Assembly (NCBI GenBank): GCA_050485385.1
Contig: JBJHBG010000152.1
Coordinates: 1-8,902 of the forward strand
DNA: 8,902 nt
DNA from: RECO01 sp050485385
GTDB lineage: Bacteria > Pseudomonadota > Alphaproteobacteria > Geminicoccales > Geminicoccaceae
Reading direction: 5' to 3'
Position numbers and translations under genes: made by a program
Notes under the pieces: generated by a model
Database searches by the model: none
The model's input: only the letters and a program-made list of their open reading frames with translations
Told to the model about the DNA's origin: nothing
Shown: in pieces, positions 1-8,854 of the stretch
How the letters are laid out: each line of letters starts with the position of its first letter
Position numbering within the stretch: position 1 is the stretch's first letter

Positions 1-84
1 AGCTCGGCGCTTGGACGCCAGCGTTTCCACGGTCCGATCCCGTCGGCCGAGGAGCGCGTTGGTGGCGCGCCCTCGGCACCCCAC
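1..84 (-). CDS. Possible 5' end of a gene cut by the left edge
   Basis: A GTG at 82-84 on the minus strand opens a frame without stops for 28 codons to the window edge. A GAGG sits four bases upstream (89-92) and could be a weak ribosome binding site. The start lies about 24 bases after the stop of the restriction-modification gene on the same strand, so it could be the next gene of an operon. The predicted residues (GRATNALLGRRDRTVETLASK in the middle) are arginine-rich and match no family I recognise. Short open frames arise often by chance in DNA this GC-rich, and other frames here are open too. This is a weak call. Sequence to the left would settle it. Confidence 0.2.
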   Translation of the reverse strand, partial: MGCRGRATNALLGRRDRTVETLASKRRA

Positions 85-107
85 TTTGCCTCGGTGGAGC
101 CCAAGCG

Positions 108-3080
108 TCATAAGACAAGCGTTTCCCCTATGCCCTCTTCCGCTAGTGCTTGGCGGATCAATCGCCGCTTGGCGGTGAAATGCGCGGCGTCGGGCAGTTC
201 GACGCGCGCTGCCACCTCGGCGGCGTGCAGAGCGGCTGCGGCAAGGTCCGCGTGCAGCGCTTCGGCCGCGTCGAATTCGGGGATCGGCAGCGTCCAGACC
301 AGATTGTCGAAGTCCCGCGCATCGCGTTGGCCGACGGGCTGGAGGTCATTCACCCGCTCGAGCACGACGTGCGTGTTCAGGACCGCAGTCACGTAGGCGG
401 CTTCTTCCAGCGAGTCGGTGGCCGCCCAGTAAGCCTTGTGATCGACGATCACATCGTCGTCCTCGAGCCAGCACGCGCTGAGCCGCGTTCCCGCTTTCGT
501 GTAGAGTATCCGCAATGGCGATCGACTGGCTTGGGCGCGCAGCATACCCATCGCGTCGACGCGCTCGGCGAGTGACATGCGAGCTATGCCATTGACATCC
601 TTGTTGCTGTGCTCGTTCCACTTCGCCTCGGCGTCGCGCAGCCAGGCAGCGAGCCCGCGATGATCGCTTGCGTCCGCGTCCGCTGCCGTGAGGATCGCGC
701 CATCCTCCATGGGGATCACGCCCGTCACGAGGTCGAGGAGCCGATACGGCGCGACGGATTCGCCGAGCGCAATCGGCCGCAGGAAGGTCCGTTCGACGGG
801 GCCTTCGGGCGGCTCGACGTTCTTCCACGGCCGCTTGTCGAGACTGCCCACGCGGCCTCGCACGCGCGGTGCGTCACGACGGCTTTGCAGGCGCCCGGCA
901 GCGGCGTCCTCGACCAGGAAGAAGCGGCGCGGCGTCAGGGTCGCCCCCTGCCGAAAGCGGCTGCGATAGGGGGACGCTGAAATCAGCGTGCGCGGCCGTG
1001 GCCAAGCGGCGCGCAGATGGGTCAGCGATTCGGCAGCTTCGGCCTCGGTGGCATCGCGCCGCTTGAGCACGCCCACCCAACGATCAACTTCAGCAGGAAG
1101 CGGCCCGGTACGGTCGCGCTCTCCGAAGAGCACGCAGGTGCTGGTCGTGCTGCTGCCCGATTGCGCCCCGAAGATCGGCCAAACGCGCTCCAGGCCCCAG
1201 CCGCCAGTGATCGCCACCTTGACCCGCTGCACGCTCCCGTCGCGCATTCCGGCGTACACCGGCGCATTCAGCGCGGCATAGGGCAGGACGAGCGCGAGCG
1301 TGCCGCCCTCGCACAGATAGCGCTCGGCGCCGCGCGCCCAGAACAGCGCACACATGTCCTGATGAGTGGCGAGACTGCCGCCCACCCAGAGGTTGTAGCT
1401 GCTGAGCGCCTCACGCAGCCGGTCCTTCATGTCGGCGCTGAGATGGCGATAGACGATCCAGGGCGGATTGCCGATCAGCACGTCGGCGCGATGCTCGGGG
1501 TGCGACAGCCAGACCGGGCGCAGCAGGTTGCGCAGGACGAAGGTCCAGATGTGGTTGCGGCCGTCGAGATAAAGCTGCTTCAGCTGCGCGAAGGTGCGCC
1601 CGAGCAGAGCCGCGTCCTCGGCGGTGGCGCCGGCACGGGCGATCGCACCCTGAACCGCTTCCGGCTCGGCGAGCATGTCGAGCCCACGGTTGAGTTCGTC
1701 GAGCGCGCGCTCGAACAATCTCTGGTCGCTCGCCAATCCGGCAGGGATGCGCAGGGGCGGATCGTTCGGCGGCACGTCGACCAGGACTTCGGCCGACGCG
1801 CCGAGCGGGCGCAGGCTCCATTGCATCGAGTCGCCCATGTAGACGGGCACGCTGAGCGCGGGCGGCCGGTCCTGCACCAGATCGCCGAGCGCCAGCAGCC
1901 AGGTGACGCGCGCGAGCGCGACCGCAACGGGATGTACGTCGATGCCGAACACGCGATCGGCGCAGGCGGCGACGATCTCGGCCGGCGGCAACCCGGCCTC
2001 CCTTCCCGCTGCGATCAGGCGGCGCAGCGCATGGAACAGGAAGGTCCCCGAGCCGCAGGACGGATCGAGCACGCGCTGTGTCAACGGGCGCGGAATTGCT
2101 GCCGCGACGATCCGCGCCGCCAGCCAATCAGGCGTGTAGTACTCGCCGAGATCGTGGCGCTCGTCGGGATCGATCAGGCTCTCGTAGAGGCTCTTGAGCA
2201 CGTCGACTTCGACGTCGCGCAGGCGAAAGCGAATCGTCTCCGCGGCAAGCGAGCGCACCAAGTCGTCGCCGCCTGCGGCGAGCAGCGGCCAGTCGAAGAA
2301 GTCCGCCTCGACGGCACCGAGGATGCCTTCGTTCACCAGAAGCCGGCCCGACAACATCTCAGCTGGATCGCCGATCTCCAGATCGAGGACGCGCGCAGCG
2401 ATCGCCTTTACGAGGATGGTCAGATAGGTGTGCTGGAGGAACAGCCCGTCGCTGCCGACGTCGTCGCCATACACTTGGCGGAGCAATCCGTCCCACAGGT
2501 TGCGCTTCAATCGCACTTCGGGATGGTCGCCGACCTCGGACCAGAGCCGCTGGAGCTCCGCATCCGCGCGGCCGAAGGCGAGGCTGTAGCGGCCGAAGGC
2601 GAGCGCGACGGCGATCGGCGTCGGCATCACCTCGGGAACGGGCGAGAGCAACGGCTCGAGCCAGCTCAGCAGCCGTTCCGGGTAATCCACATCGACTTCG
2701 TAGCGGCCGATCCGTGCGAGCGTGCCTCGATCAAGCGTATAAGCGAGCAGCGTCGCGCCGTCGGTGGCAAGACCAACAGTCGTCCGACCGGGCGCACGGC
2801 CGCGGCTCGCGTCGGCCAGATAGTCGGGCATGCGGACGACCACATCGCGCTCTTCGCGACGAAGGTCGCTCTTCAACTCGATAACGGTGGCGCCCCAGGC
2901 GACGTCGATCCGCCCACTGTTGTCGACAAGGTAGCGCTCGTGCTCCAGTTCGCTGAATGCGGCGCCGAAGCCTTCTCGCAGCAGCTCCGTGATGAGGCCG
3001 CGCAACGCCTCGTGACGCGGCCGGGAGGCCATCGATCGGACAATCTCGGGCAGGCGATCTCTGCGCCAACTGCTTGCCAC
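108..3080 (-). CDS. Type IIG-like restriction-modification protein (N6-adenine methyltransferase with N-terminal nuclease motif)
   Basis: It probably methylates adenine at N6 in a specific DNA site and may cut unmodified DNA from the same polypeptide. Seen in the 990 residues: a PD-(D/E)XK-like signature with D59 and E68-L-K70; a predicted helical linker; GEYYTP at 312-317, typical of methyltransferase motif X; the SAM-binding motif I VLDPSCGSGTFL at 337-348; a likely acidic motif II in FGIDVHP (378-384); and the catalytic motif IV NPPW at 538-541. Motif X before I before IV fits the gamma class. About 115 residues separate MGDS (415-418) from ADVLIGNPPW. The region after about 690 probably holds the target recognition domain. 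The length of about 1,000 residues suits single-chain Type IIG enzymes. The start is GTG at 3080, supported by a strong GGAGG; an internal ATG at residue 17 is less well placed. It could instead be a methylase of a multi-gene defence system. BREX PglX is less likely because of the nuclease motif. Confidence 0.85.
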   Translation of the reverse strand: MASSWRRDRLPEIVRSMASRPRHEALRGLITELLREGFGAAFSELEHERYLVDNSGRIDVAWGATVIELKSDLRREERDVVVRMPDYLADASRGRAPGRTTVGLATDGATLLAYTLDRGTLARIGRYEVDVDYPERLLSWLEPLLSPVPEVMPTPIAVALAFGRYSLAFGRADAELQRLWSEVGDHPEVRLKRNLWDGLLRQVYGDDVGSDGLFLQHTYLTILVKAIAARVLDLEIGDPAEMLSGRLLVNEGILGAVEADFFDWPLLAAGGDDLVRSLAAETIRFRLRDVEVDVLKSLYESLIDPDERHDLGEYYTPDWLAARIVAAAIPRPLTQRVLDPSCGSGTFLFHALRRLIAAGREAGLPPAEIVAACADRVFGIDVHPVAVALARVTWLLALGDLVQDRPPALSVPVYMGDSMQWSLRPLGASAEVLVDVPPNDPPLRIPAGLASDQRLFERALDELNRGLDMLAEPEAVQGAIARAGATAEDAALLGRTFAQLKQLYLDGRNHIWTFVLRNLLRPVWLSHPEHRADVLIGNPPWIVYRHLSADMKDRLREALSSYNLWVGGSLATHQDMCALFWARGAERYLCEGGTLALVLPYAALNAPVYAGMRDGSVQRVKVAITGGWGLERVWPIFGAQSGSSTTSTCVLFGERDRTGPLPAEVDRWVGVLKRRDATEAEAAESLTHLRAAWPRPRTLISASPYRSRFRQGATLTPRRFFLVEDAAAGRLQSRRDAPRVRGRVGSLDKRPWKNVEPPEGPVERTFLRPIALGESVAPYRLLDLVTGVIPMEDGAILTAADADASDHRGLAAWLRDAEAKWNEHSNKDVNGIARMSLAERVDAMGMLRAQASRSPLRILYTKAGTRLSACWLEDDDVIVDHKAYWAATDSLEEAAYVTAVLNTHVVLERVNDLQPVGQRDARDFDNLVWTLPIPEFDAAEALHADLAAAALHAAEVAARVELPDAAHFTAKRRLIRQALAEEGIGETLVL

Positions 3081-3084
3081 TTAT

Positions 3085-3092
3085 CCCCTCCC
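3085..3092 (-). promoter_or_regulatory. Ribosome binding site deciding the GTG start of the restriction-modification gene
   Basis: On the minus strand this reads GGGAGGGG. Its GGAGG core (3087-3091) stands six bases before GTG at 3080. This favours the GTG over the ATG 16 codons further in. Confidence 0.75.
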
Positions 3093-3108
3093 GCTTGGCG
3101 CGATACCG

Positions 3109-3137
3109 TTGCCACCGCTAGGGCGGGAGCATAGGCT
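3109..3137 (+). promoter_or_regulatory. Candidate sigma-70-type promoter for the small 89-residue gene
   Basis: TTGCCA at 3109-3114 and TAGGCT at 3132-3137 are separated by exactly 17 bases. The first matches the -35 consensus at five of six positions. The second matches the -10 consensus at only three. Transcription would start near 3144, which is the ATG itself, implying a leaderless message. That would fit the lack of a well-spaced Shine-Dalgarno: the only G-rich stretch, 3121-3129, is about 14 bases from the ATG. The region is shared with the divergent restriction-modification gene. This is inference from a loose match. Confidence 0.3.
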
Positions 3138-3143
3138 GTCAGC

Positions 3144-3413
3144 ATGAGATCCACGCAAGCAGACCTCTTCGCTCATGACAACGCCGCGCGCGGTTCCTTG
3201 TCGCAATCTCAGCGGATGGCGATCCGAGCGCGCCTGGAGGCGACCCTGGCCAAGCTCGAAGCGGCGGTGACCTTTCCATGGCGCGATCCGCTGGACGCCG
3301 TGCACGAGGAGAACCGCTTCCAACGCGACTCCGAATTGCTCGGCGATGAGGGCGCCTTGCTCTGGGCCCGGTTCGACAAGGAGATGGACCGGTTGCACGC
3401 GACTAGGTTTTGA
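3144..3413 (+). CDS. Small protein of unknown function with N-terminal QADLF (clamp-binding-like) motif
   Basis: This 89-residue protein is not assigned to a named family. Residues 5-9 are QADLF, close to the QL(S/D)LF pentapeptide by which many bacterial proteins dock on the DNA polymerase III beta clamp. The rest is a charged, probably helical stretch (about 22-42), then FPW (44-46) and a second helical part with ENRFQRD and a C-terminal FDKEMDRL. From memory, alphaproteobacteria carry many short proteins with the same layout: TQxDLF near the start, a PW in the middle, and an acidic F(D/E)xE(M/L)xRL end. No signal peptide, membrane segment or helix-turn-helix is seen. It is divergent from the restriction-modification gene, 63 bases apart, so it is an accessory candidate, but a functional link is not shown. 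The composition is that of a real protein rather than the Arg/Pro-rich look of shadow frames. Confidence 0.65.
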   Translation: MRSTQADLFAHDNAARGSLSQSQRMAIRARLEATLAKLEAAVTFPWRDPLDAVHEENRFQRDSELLGDEGALLWARFDKEMDRLHATRF

Positions 3414-3513
3414 GTCGCGAAGCGGACAGTCTACCAGCGGGCCTGCGGCCTGACTCCTCTTGACGCAGTAGGGGCATAGGGCGACGGCGCAACTCTGTCG
3501 GCAATACACGCCG

Positions 3514-3573
3514 CCCCCACCGTGCGCCGGCCTTGGCCGGTGCTGGGGGTCGAGGGGGCCAAAAGCCCCCTCG
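3514..3573. terminator. Two-hairpin GC-rich element between convergent genes
   Basis: The element has two parts. A perfect 9-base-pair stem, CGAGGGGGC (3551-3559) with GCCCCCTCG (3565-3573), closes a five-base loop. An imperfect stem lies at 3514-3549: CCCCCA pairs with TGGGGG, and GCGCCGGCC pairs with GGCCGGTGC through one G-T pair, with a four-base bulge. Read on the minus strand it begins about 40 bases after the kinase stop at 3614. On the plus strand it lies about 100 bases after the small gene. There is no clear U tract apart from CCTTTTCC on the plus side. A terminator or 3'-end stabiliser for both convergent genes is the likeliest role. The same plan recurs at 7563-7649. Confidence 0.6.
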
Positions 3574-5042
3574 CCTTTTCCGCCCCCTGCGTCCCCTGCT
3601 TCCTGCCTTCTCCTCAGCCTTCCGGCAGGTCGGCGGGGAGGTAGATGGTGAAGCGGCTGCCTTCGCCTTGGACGCTGTCGATGGCGAGGTGGCCTTGGTG
3701 GCGGTTGACGATGTGTTTGACGATGGCGAGGCCGAGGCCGGTGCCGCCGAGGCGGCGGGAGCGGGAGGTATCGACGCGGAAAAAGCGTTCGGTGAGGCGG
3801 GGGATGGCGGCTTGGGGGATGCCGTCGCCCTGGTCGACGACGTCGAGGGCGAGGGCTTCGAAGCCGGCGAGGCGGCCGGCGCGCGGGGGGGCCTGTTCGA
3901 GGCGTTGGCAGCGGAGTTGGACGGGTTTGGCTTCGCCGCCGTATTTGAGGGCGTTGTCGAGCAGGTTGAGGACGACCTGGAGGAGTTGGTCGGCGTCGCC
4001 TTGGACGGGGATGGGGCCGGGTGGGAGTTCGGTTTGGATGCGGTCGGCGTGGGTGGCGAGGTCGGCGCGGGCGCGTTCGACGATGTCGGCCATGTCGACG
4101 GTGGTTTCGGGGCGGTCGCGTTCCATGAGTTCGACGCGGGAGAGGACCAGGAGTTCGGCGACGAGGCGGTTCATGCGGTCGGCTTCGGCGGCCATGGTGG
4201 CGAGGAAGCGTTCCCGGGCCTTCGCATCGTCCTTGGCGGGGCCTTGGAGGGTTTCGATGAAGCCGCGGACGGCGGTGAGGGGGGTTCTGATCTCGTGGCT
4301 GACGTTGGCGACGAAGTCGCTCATCAGCTTTTGGGTCATGTGTTCGGAGGTGCGCTCGCGCAGGACCATGAGGGCCAGGGGCGGCTGGTCGGGGATGCGG
4401 ACGGGGACGACCTCGACCTGGAAGCGGCGGCCGAGGGCGCGGGGCTCCTGGACTTCGAGGCGGCTTTCGAGGTCGGCGTCGAGGGCGAGGGCGATGGCGT
4501 CGAGGATGGCGGGGTCGCGCAGGACGTGGCGGAGCGGGCGGCCGACCAGTTCGAGGCCGAAGCGGGCCTGGGCCGCGCGGTTGGCGGTGACGACGTAGCC
4601 GCGGCCGTCGATCTGGAAGAGGGGATCGGGCAGGACGCGCATCAGCCGCTCCTGGAGGGCGGCGGTGGCCTCCTCGCGGGTGGCGCGCGCGCGGAGCCAG
4701 CGGAAGAAGCGCCAAAGGGCCCGGACGAGGTCGCGGTCGACCGTCCAGTTGCGCGGTGAGGGCGGCTCGCGGTCGAAGGAGTGGGGCCAGCTGTCGACGA
4801 GGTCGGTGAGTTGTTCGACGAGGCGGCGGCGGACGATGGCGAAGGGCAGGGCGAGGGCGGTGCCGAGGAGGGCGCCGCCGAGGGCGGCAGTGGGCGACCA
4901 CCAGCCGAGGGCGAGGCCCACTGCCAGCGTTGCCCAGACGGGGACGGCCCAAAGGCCCAGCTCGCGCAGCAGGCGGAGCGGGTGGCGGCGCGCCCGGGGT
5001 GGCGGGAACTCGGCCGTCGCCGGCGGCGTTGCGCGGGACGGC

Positions 5043-6992
<1,950 letters not shown>

Positions 6993-6997
6993 GGCAG

Positions 6998-7005
6998 CCT
7001 CTCCT
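6998..7005 (-). promoter_or_regulatory. Ribosome binding site deciding the acetoacetyl-CoA synthetase start
   Basis: The minus strand reads AGGAGAGG, with GGAG (7001-7004) eight bases before ATG at 6992. This selects residue 16 of the longest open frame as the true start. Confidence 0.75.
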
Positions 7006-7062
7006 GGACGCGTACGGGGCGTTCTAGCCGATCGCACGCCTCGGGTGGAGCCTCGCTAGGGG

Positions 7063-7551
7063 ATGGGTGTGGGTGACGGAGCGGGACGGATCGGAGGCAC
7101 GCGGCGCGCGTTCGTCCTGGGCGCCGTTCTCGTCGCGGTCGGTTGCTCCCGGATCGACGGGGACCTGAGGCTTGCGCACGCGCCGACCTTCCACCTCGTC
7201 GACCTGGCCTTGCAGCCGCCGCGCCGGCAGCTCGCGACCGCCGTCGCCGACGTCCGGGTGGACAACGCGAACGCTTGGCCGGTCATCGTCGAGAGCGTCG
7301 ACTATGCCCTGGTCGTCAACGGCACGCTGCTCGGCCGCACCAGCCAGGGCACCGACCTGCGCGTGCCGGCGCGGGGCAACCGCACCATGCGCCTGAGCCT
7401 GCCACATCCCGAGGGCCGTCATCTCCAGGCGTTGCGTGACCGCAGCCGCGTCGAGGGCTTGGCGTACCGGCTGAGCGGGGAGGCGAAGGTCATCGGTACC
7501 GGTGTCGACCTCGTGCCGTTCCGGTTGGAAGGTCTCCGCCGGGCTGGGTGA
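7063..7551 (+). CDS. Putative LEA type 2-like lipoprotein with Tat-type signal
   Basis: A small exported protein, 162 residues. The N-terminus has TRRAFVL (13-19), close to the twin-arginine S/T-R-R-x-F-L-K pattern, then a hydrophobic stretch and VAVGC with C28 as the possible lipidated cysteine. The -3 residue of the lipobox is alanine, which is less usual than leucine. The mature part (about 45-158) resembles the LEA type 2 (water stress and hypersensitive response) fold: hydrophobic strands, VRVDNANAWPVIVESVDYALVVNG, which is typical of the NP-rich strand pairs, then LLGR and a later VPARG. Family proteins sit in the periplasm or on the outer membrane; their exact role is unclear. The ATG at 7063 follows AGGGG too closely; GTG at 7069 has that site at six bases, so the start may be two codons in. 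It is divergent from the synthetase and convergent with the thiolase. Function is not established. Confidence 0.75.
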   Translation: MGVGDGAGRIGGTRRAFVLGAVLVAVGCSRIDGDLRLAHAPTFHLVDLALQPPRRQLATAVADVRVDNANAWPVIVESVDYALVVNGTLLGRTSQGTDLRVPARGNRTMRLSLPHPEGRHLQALRDRSRVEGLAYRLSGEAKVIGTGVDLVPFRLEGLRRAG

Positions 7552-7562
7552 AGACGAAAGCG

Positions 7563-7585
7563 GCAGGGGGCTTTCGGCCCCCTGC
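7563..7585 (+). terminator. GC-rich hairpin terminator after the lipoprotein gene
   Basis: A perfect 9-base-pair stem, GCAGGGGGC with GCCCCCTGC, closes the loop TTTCG. It begins 11 bases after the stop of the lipoprotein gene. AACCCCC follows directly, in place of a U tract. The stem, loop and following C tract closely match the minus-strand reading of the element at 3551-3573. Confidence 0.7.
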
Positions 7586-7587
7586 AA

Positions 7588-7627
7588 CCCCCGGCCGACG
7601 GCCGAGGCCGCCAGCACTATTGGGGGG
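7588..7627. repeat. Central palindromic segment shared by two back-to-back terminators
   Basis: CCCCC at 7588-7592 can pair with the G tract at 7622-7627. Between them lie short inverted repeats of GGCC type (GGCCGACGGCC, then GAGGCCGCC). On either strand this forms the second, looser hairpin of the same two-hairpin plan seen at 3514-3549. It is shared by the hairpins on each side. Confidence 0.5.
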
Positions 7628-7631
7628 CACA

Positions 7632-7649
7632 GAGGGGCGAACGCCCCCC
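7632..7649 (-). terminator. GC-rich hairpin terminator after the thiolase gene
   Basis: On the minus strand GGGGGGC pairs with GCCCCTC through seven base pairs, one of them G-U, closing a GTTC loop. It begins seven bases after the thiolase stop. TGTGCCCCC follows, so the order G tract, loop, C tract, C tract repeats that of the other two elements. Confidence 0.6.
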
Positions 7650-7656
7650 GGCTCGT

Positions 7657-8829
7657 TCAGCGCTCGACGCAGAGGGCGATGCCCATACCGCCGCCGATGC
7701 AGAGGGTGGCGAGGCCCTTCTTGGCGTCGCGGCGCTGCATCTCGTGCAGCAGCGAGACGAGGACGCGGGCACCCGAGGCACCGATGGGGTGGCCGAGGGC
7801 GATGGCACCGCCGTTGACGTTGACCTTCGAGGTGTCCCAGCCGAGCTCCTTGTTGACGGAGATGGCCTGGGCGGCGAAGGCCTCGTTGGCCTCGACGAGG
7901 TCGAGGTCGTCGTGCTTCCAGCCGGCCTTGTCCAAGGCGCGGCGGGTTGCCGGGATGGGGCCTGTGCCCATGATCTGCGGGTCGACGCCGGCCTGGGCCC
8001 AGGCCTTGACGTGGGCGAGCGGCGTCAGCCCGCGCTTGGCGGCCTCCTGGGCGGTCATCAGTACCAGGACGGCGGCACCGTCGTTGATGCCCGAGGCATT
8101 GCCGGCGGTGACCGAGCCTTCCTTGTTGAAGGCGGGGCGCATCTTGGCGAGGCTCTCGGCGGTCACGCCCTTTCTGGGGAACTCGTCGGTATCGAACACG
8201 ATGTCGCCCTTGCGGCTCTTCACCGTGTAGGGGACGATCTCGTCCTTGAAGCGGCCGGCATCGATCGCGGCTTCCGCCTTGTTCTGCGAGGATGCTGCGA
8301 AGGCGTCCTGCTCTTCGCGCGTGATCTGCCACTTCTGGGCGATGTTCTCGGCGGTGTTGCCCATGTGGTAGCCGTAGAAGGCGTCGGTGAGGCCGTCCTT
8401 GAGCATGGTGTCGGCGAACTCGAGGCCGCCCATCTTCACCCCGCCGCGCAGATGCGCCACGTGCGGCGCCATGCTCATGCTCTCCTGCCCGCCGGCCAGC
8501 ACGACGGTGCTGTCGCCGTTGGCGATGGACTGCACCCCCATCGCCACGGCCTTGAGGCCGGAACCGCAGAGCATGTTGACGCCGTAGGCCGGCACCTCGT
8601 TGGGCACGCCGGCGTTCACCGAGGCTTGGCGGGCCGGGTTCTGGCCCTGGCCGGCGGCCAGGATCTGCCCCAGAATGACCTCCGAGACCTCGGCCGGGGC
8701 GACGCCCGACCGCTCCAGGACGGCCTGGATGACGGTCTTGCCCAACTCGTGGGCCGGCACGGTGCCGAGCGTTCCGTTGAACGCGCCGATCGCGGTCCGC
8801 GCCGCGGCGACGATGACGACGTCGGTCAT
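7657..8829 (-). CDS. phaA: Acetyl-CoA acetyltransferase (biosynthetic-type thiolase)
   Basis: Catalyses the reversible Claisen condensation of two acetyl-CoA to acetoacetyl-CoA (EC 2.3.1.9), the first step of PHB synthesis or, in reverse, the last step of acetoacetate breakdown. The 390 residues are full length for the family. Visible are the acylated cysteine C88 in NMLCGSG, the NEAF motif (315-318), H347 in GHPIGASG and the base C377 in CIGGGMG. HMGNTAENIA at 155-164 is also typical of these thiolases. The ATG at 8829 is preceded by GGGAG (8837-8841) at seven bases. The acetoacetyl-CoA synthetase on the same strand is separated from it by the oppositely oriented lipoprotein gene and by terminators, so the two are not one operon although they share an intermediate. 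phaB and phaC are not in the window, so atoB is an equally fair name. Confidence 0.95.
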   Translation of the reverse strand: MTDVVIVAAARTAIGAFNGTLGTVPAHELGKTVIQAVLERSGVAPAEVSEVILGQILAAGQGQNPARQASVNAGVPNEVPAYGVNMLCGSGLKAVAMGVQSIANGDSTVVLAGGQESMSMAPHVAHLRGGVKMGGLEFADTMLKDGLTDAFYGYHMGNTAENIAQKWQITREEQDAFAASSQNKAEAAIDAGRFKDEIVPYTVKSRKGDIVFDTDEFPRKGVTAESLAKMRPAFNKEGSVTAGNASGINDGAAVLVLMTAQEAAKRGLTPLAHVKAWAQAGVDPQIMGTGPIPATRRALDKAGWKHDDLDLVEANEAFAAQAISVNKELGWDTSKVNVNGGAIALGHPIGASGARVLVSLLHEMQRRDAKKGLATLCIGGGMGIALCVER

Positions 8830-8836
8830 CAGCTGT

Positions 8837-8841
8837 CTCCC
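8837..8841 (-). promoter_or_regulatory. Ribosome binding site of the thiolase
   Basis: GGGAG on the minus strand, seven bases before the ATG. It confirms the start at 8829. Confidence 0.7.
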
Positions 8842-8854
8842 ATCAATGTCGTGT

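Noticed and set aside
1017..3134. A 705-codon open frame on the plus strand opposite the restriction-modification gene
   Set aside because: It lies antisense to a gene with clear catalytic motifs, and its product has no recognisable domain. Long antisense frames are expected at this GC content.
3126..3480. Short similar strings (GGAGCATAGG near 3126 and GGGGCATAGG near 3471) as possible direct repeats flanking the small gene
   Set aside because: They are only about nine or ten bases, no transposase or integrase is present, and the spacing fits no known insertion. Chance is enough.
3533..4759. A 408-codon plus-strand frame, rich in Asp, Glu, Gly and Ala
   Set aside because: It is the shadow of the histidine kinase gene. 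The acidic, low-complexity product is what antisense reading of GCC/GGC/CTC-rich codons gives.
3081..4952. A 623-codon minus-strand frame, Arg/Pro/His-rich, ending in a CPYC stretch
   Set aside because: It is a shifted frame over the kinase and runs through a terminator hairpin. The CPYC cysteine pair alone is too little to support a gene remnant.
6993..7062. Divergent promoter between the synthetase and lipoprotein genes
   Set aside because: A promoter must lie nearby, but I found no -35/-10 pair with proper spacing on either strand. TAGAAC on the minus strand has no matching -35.
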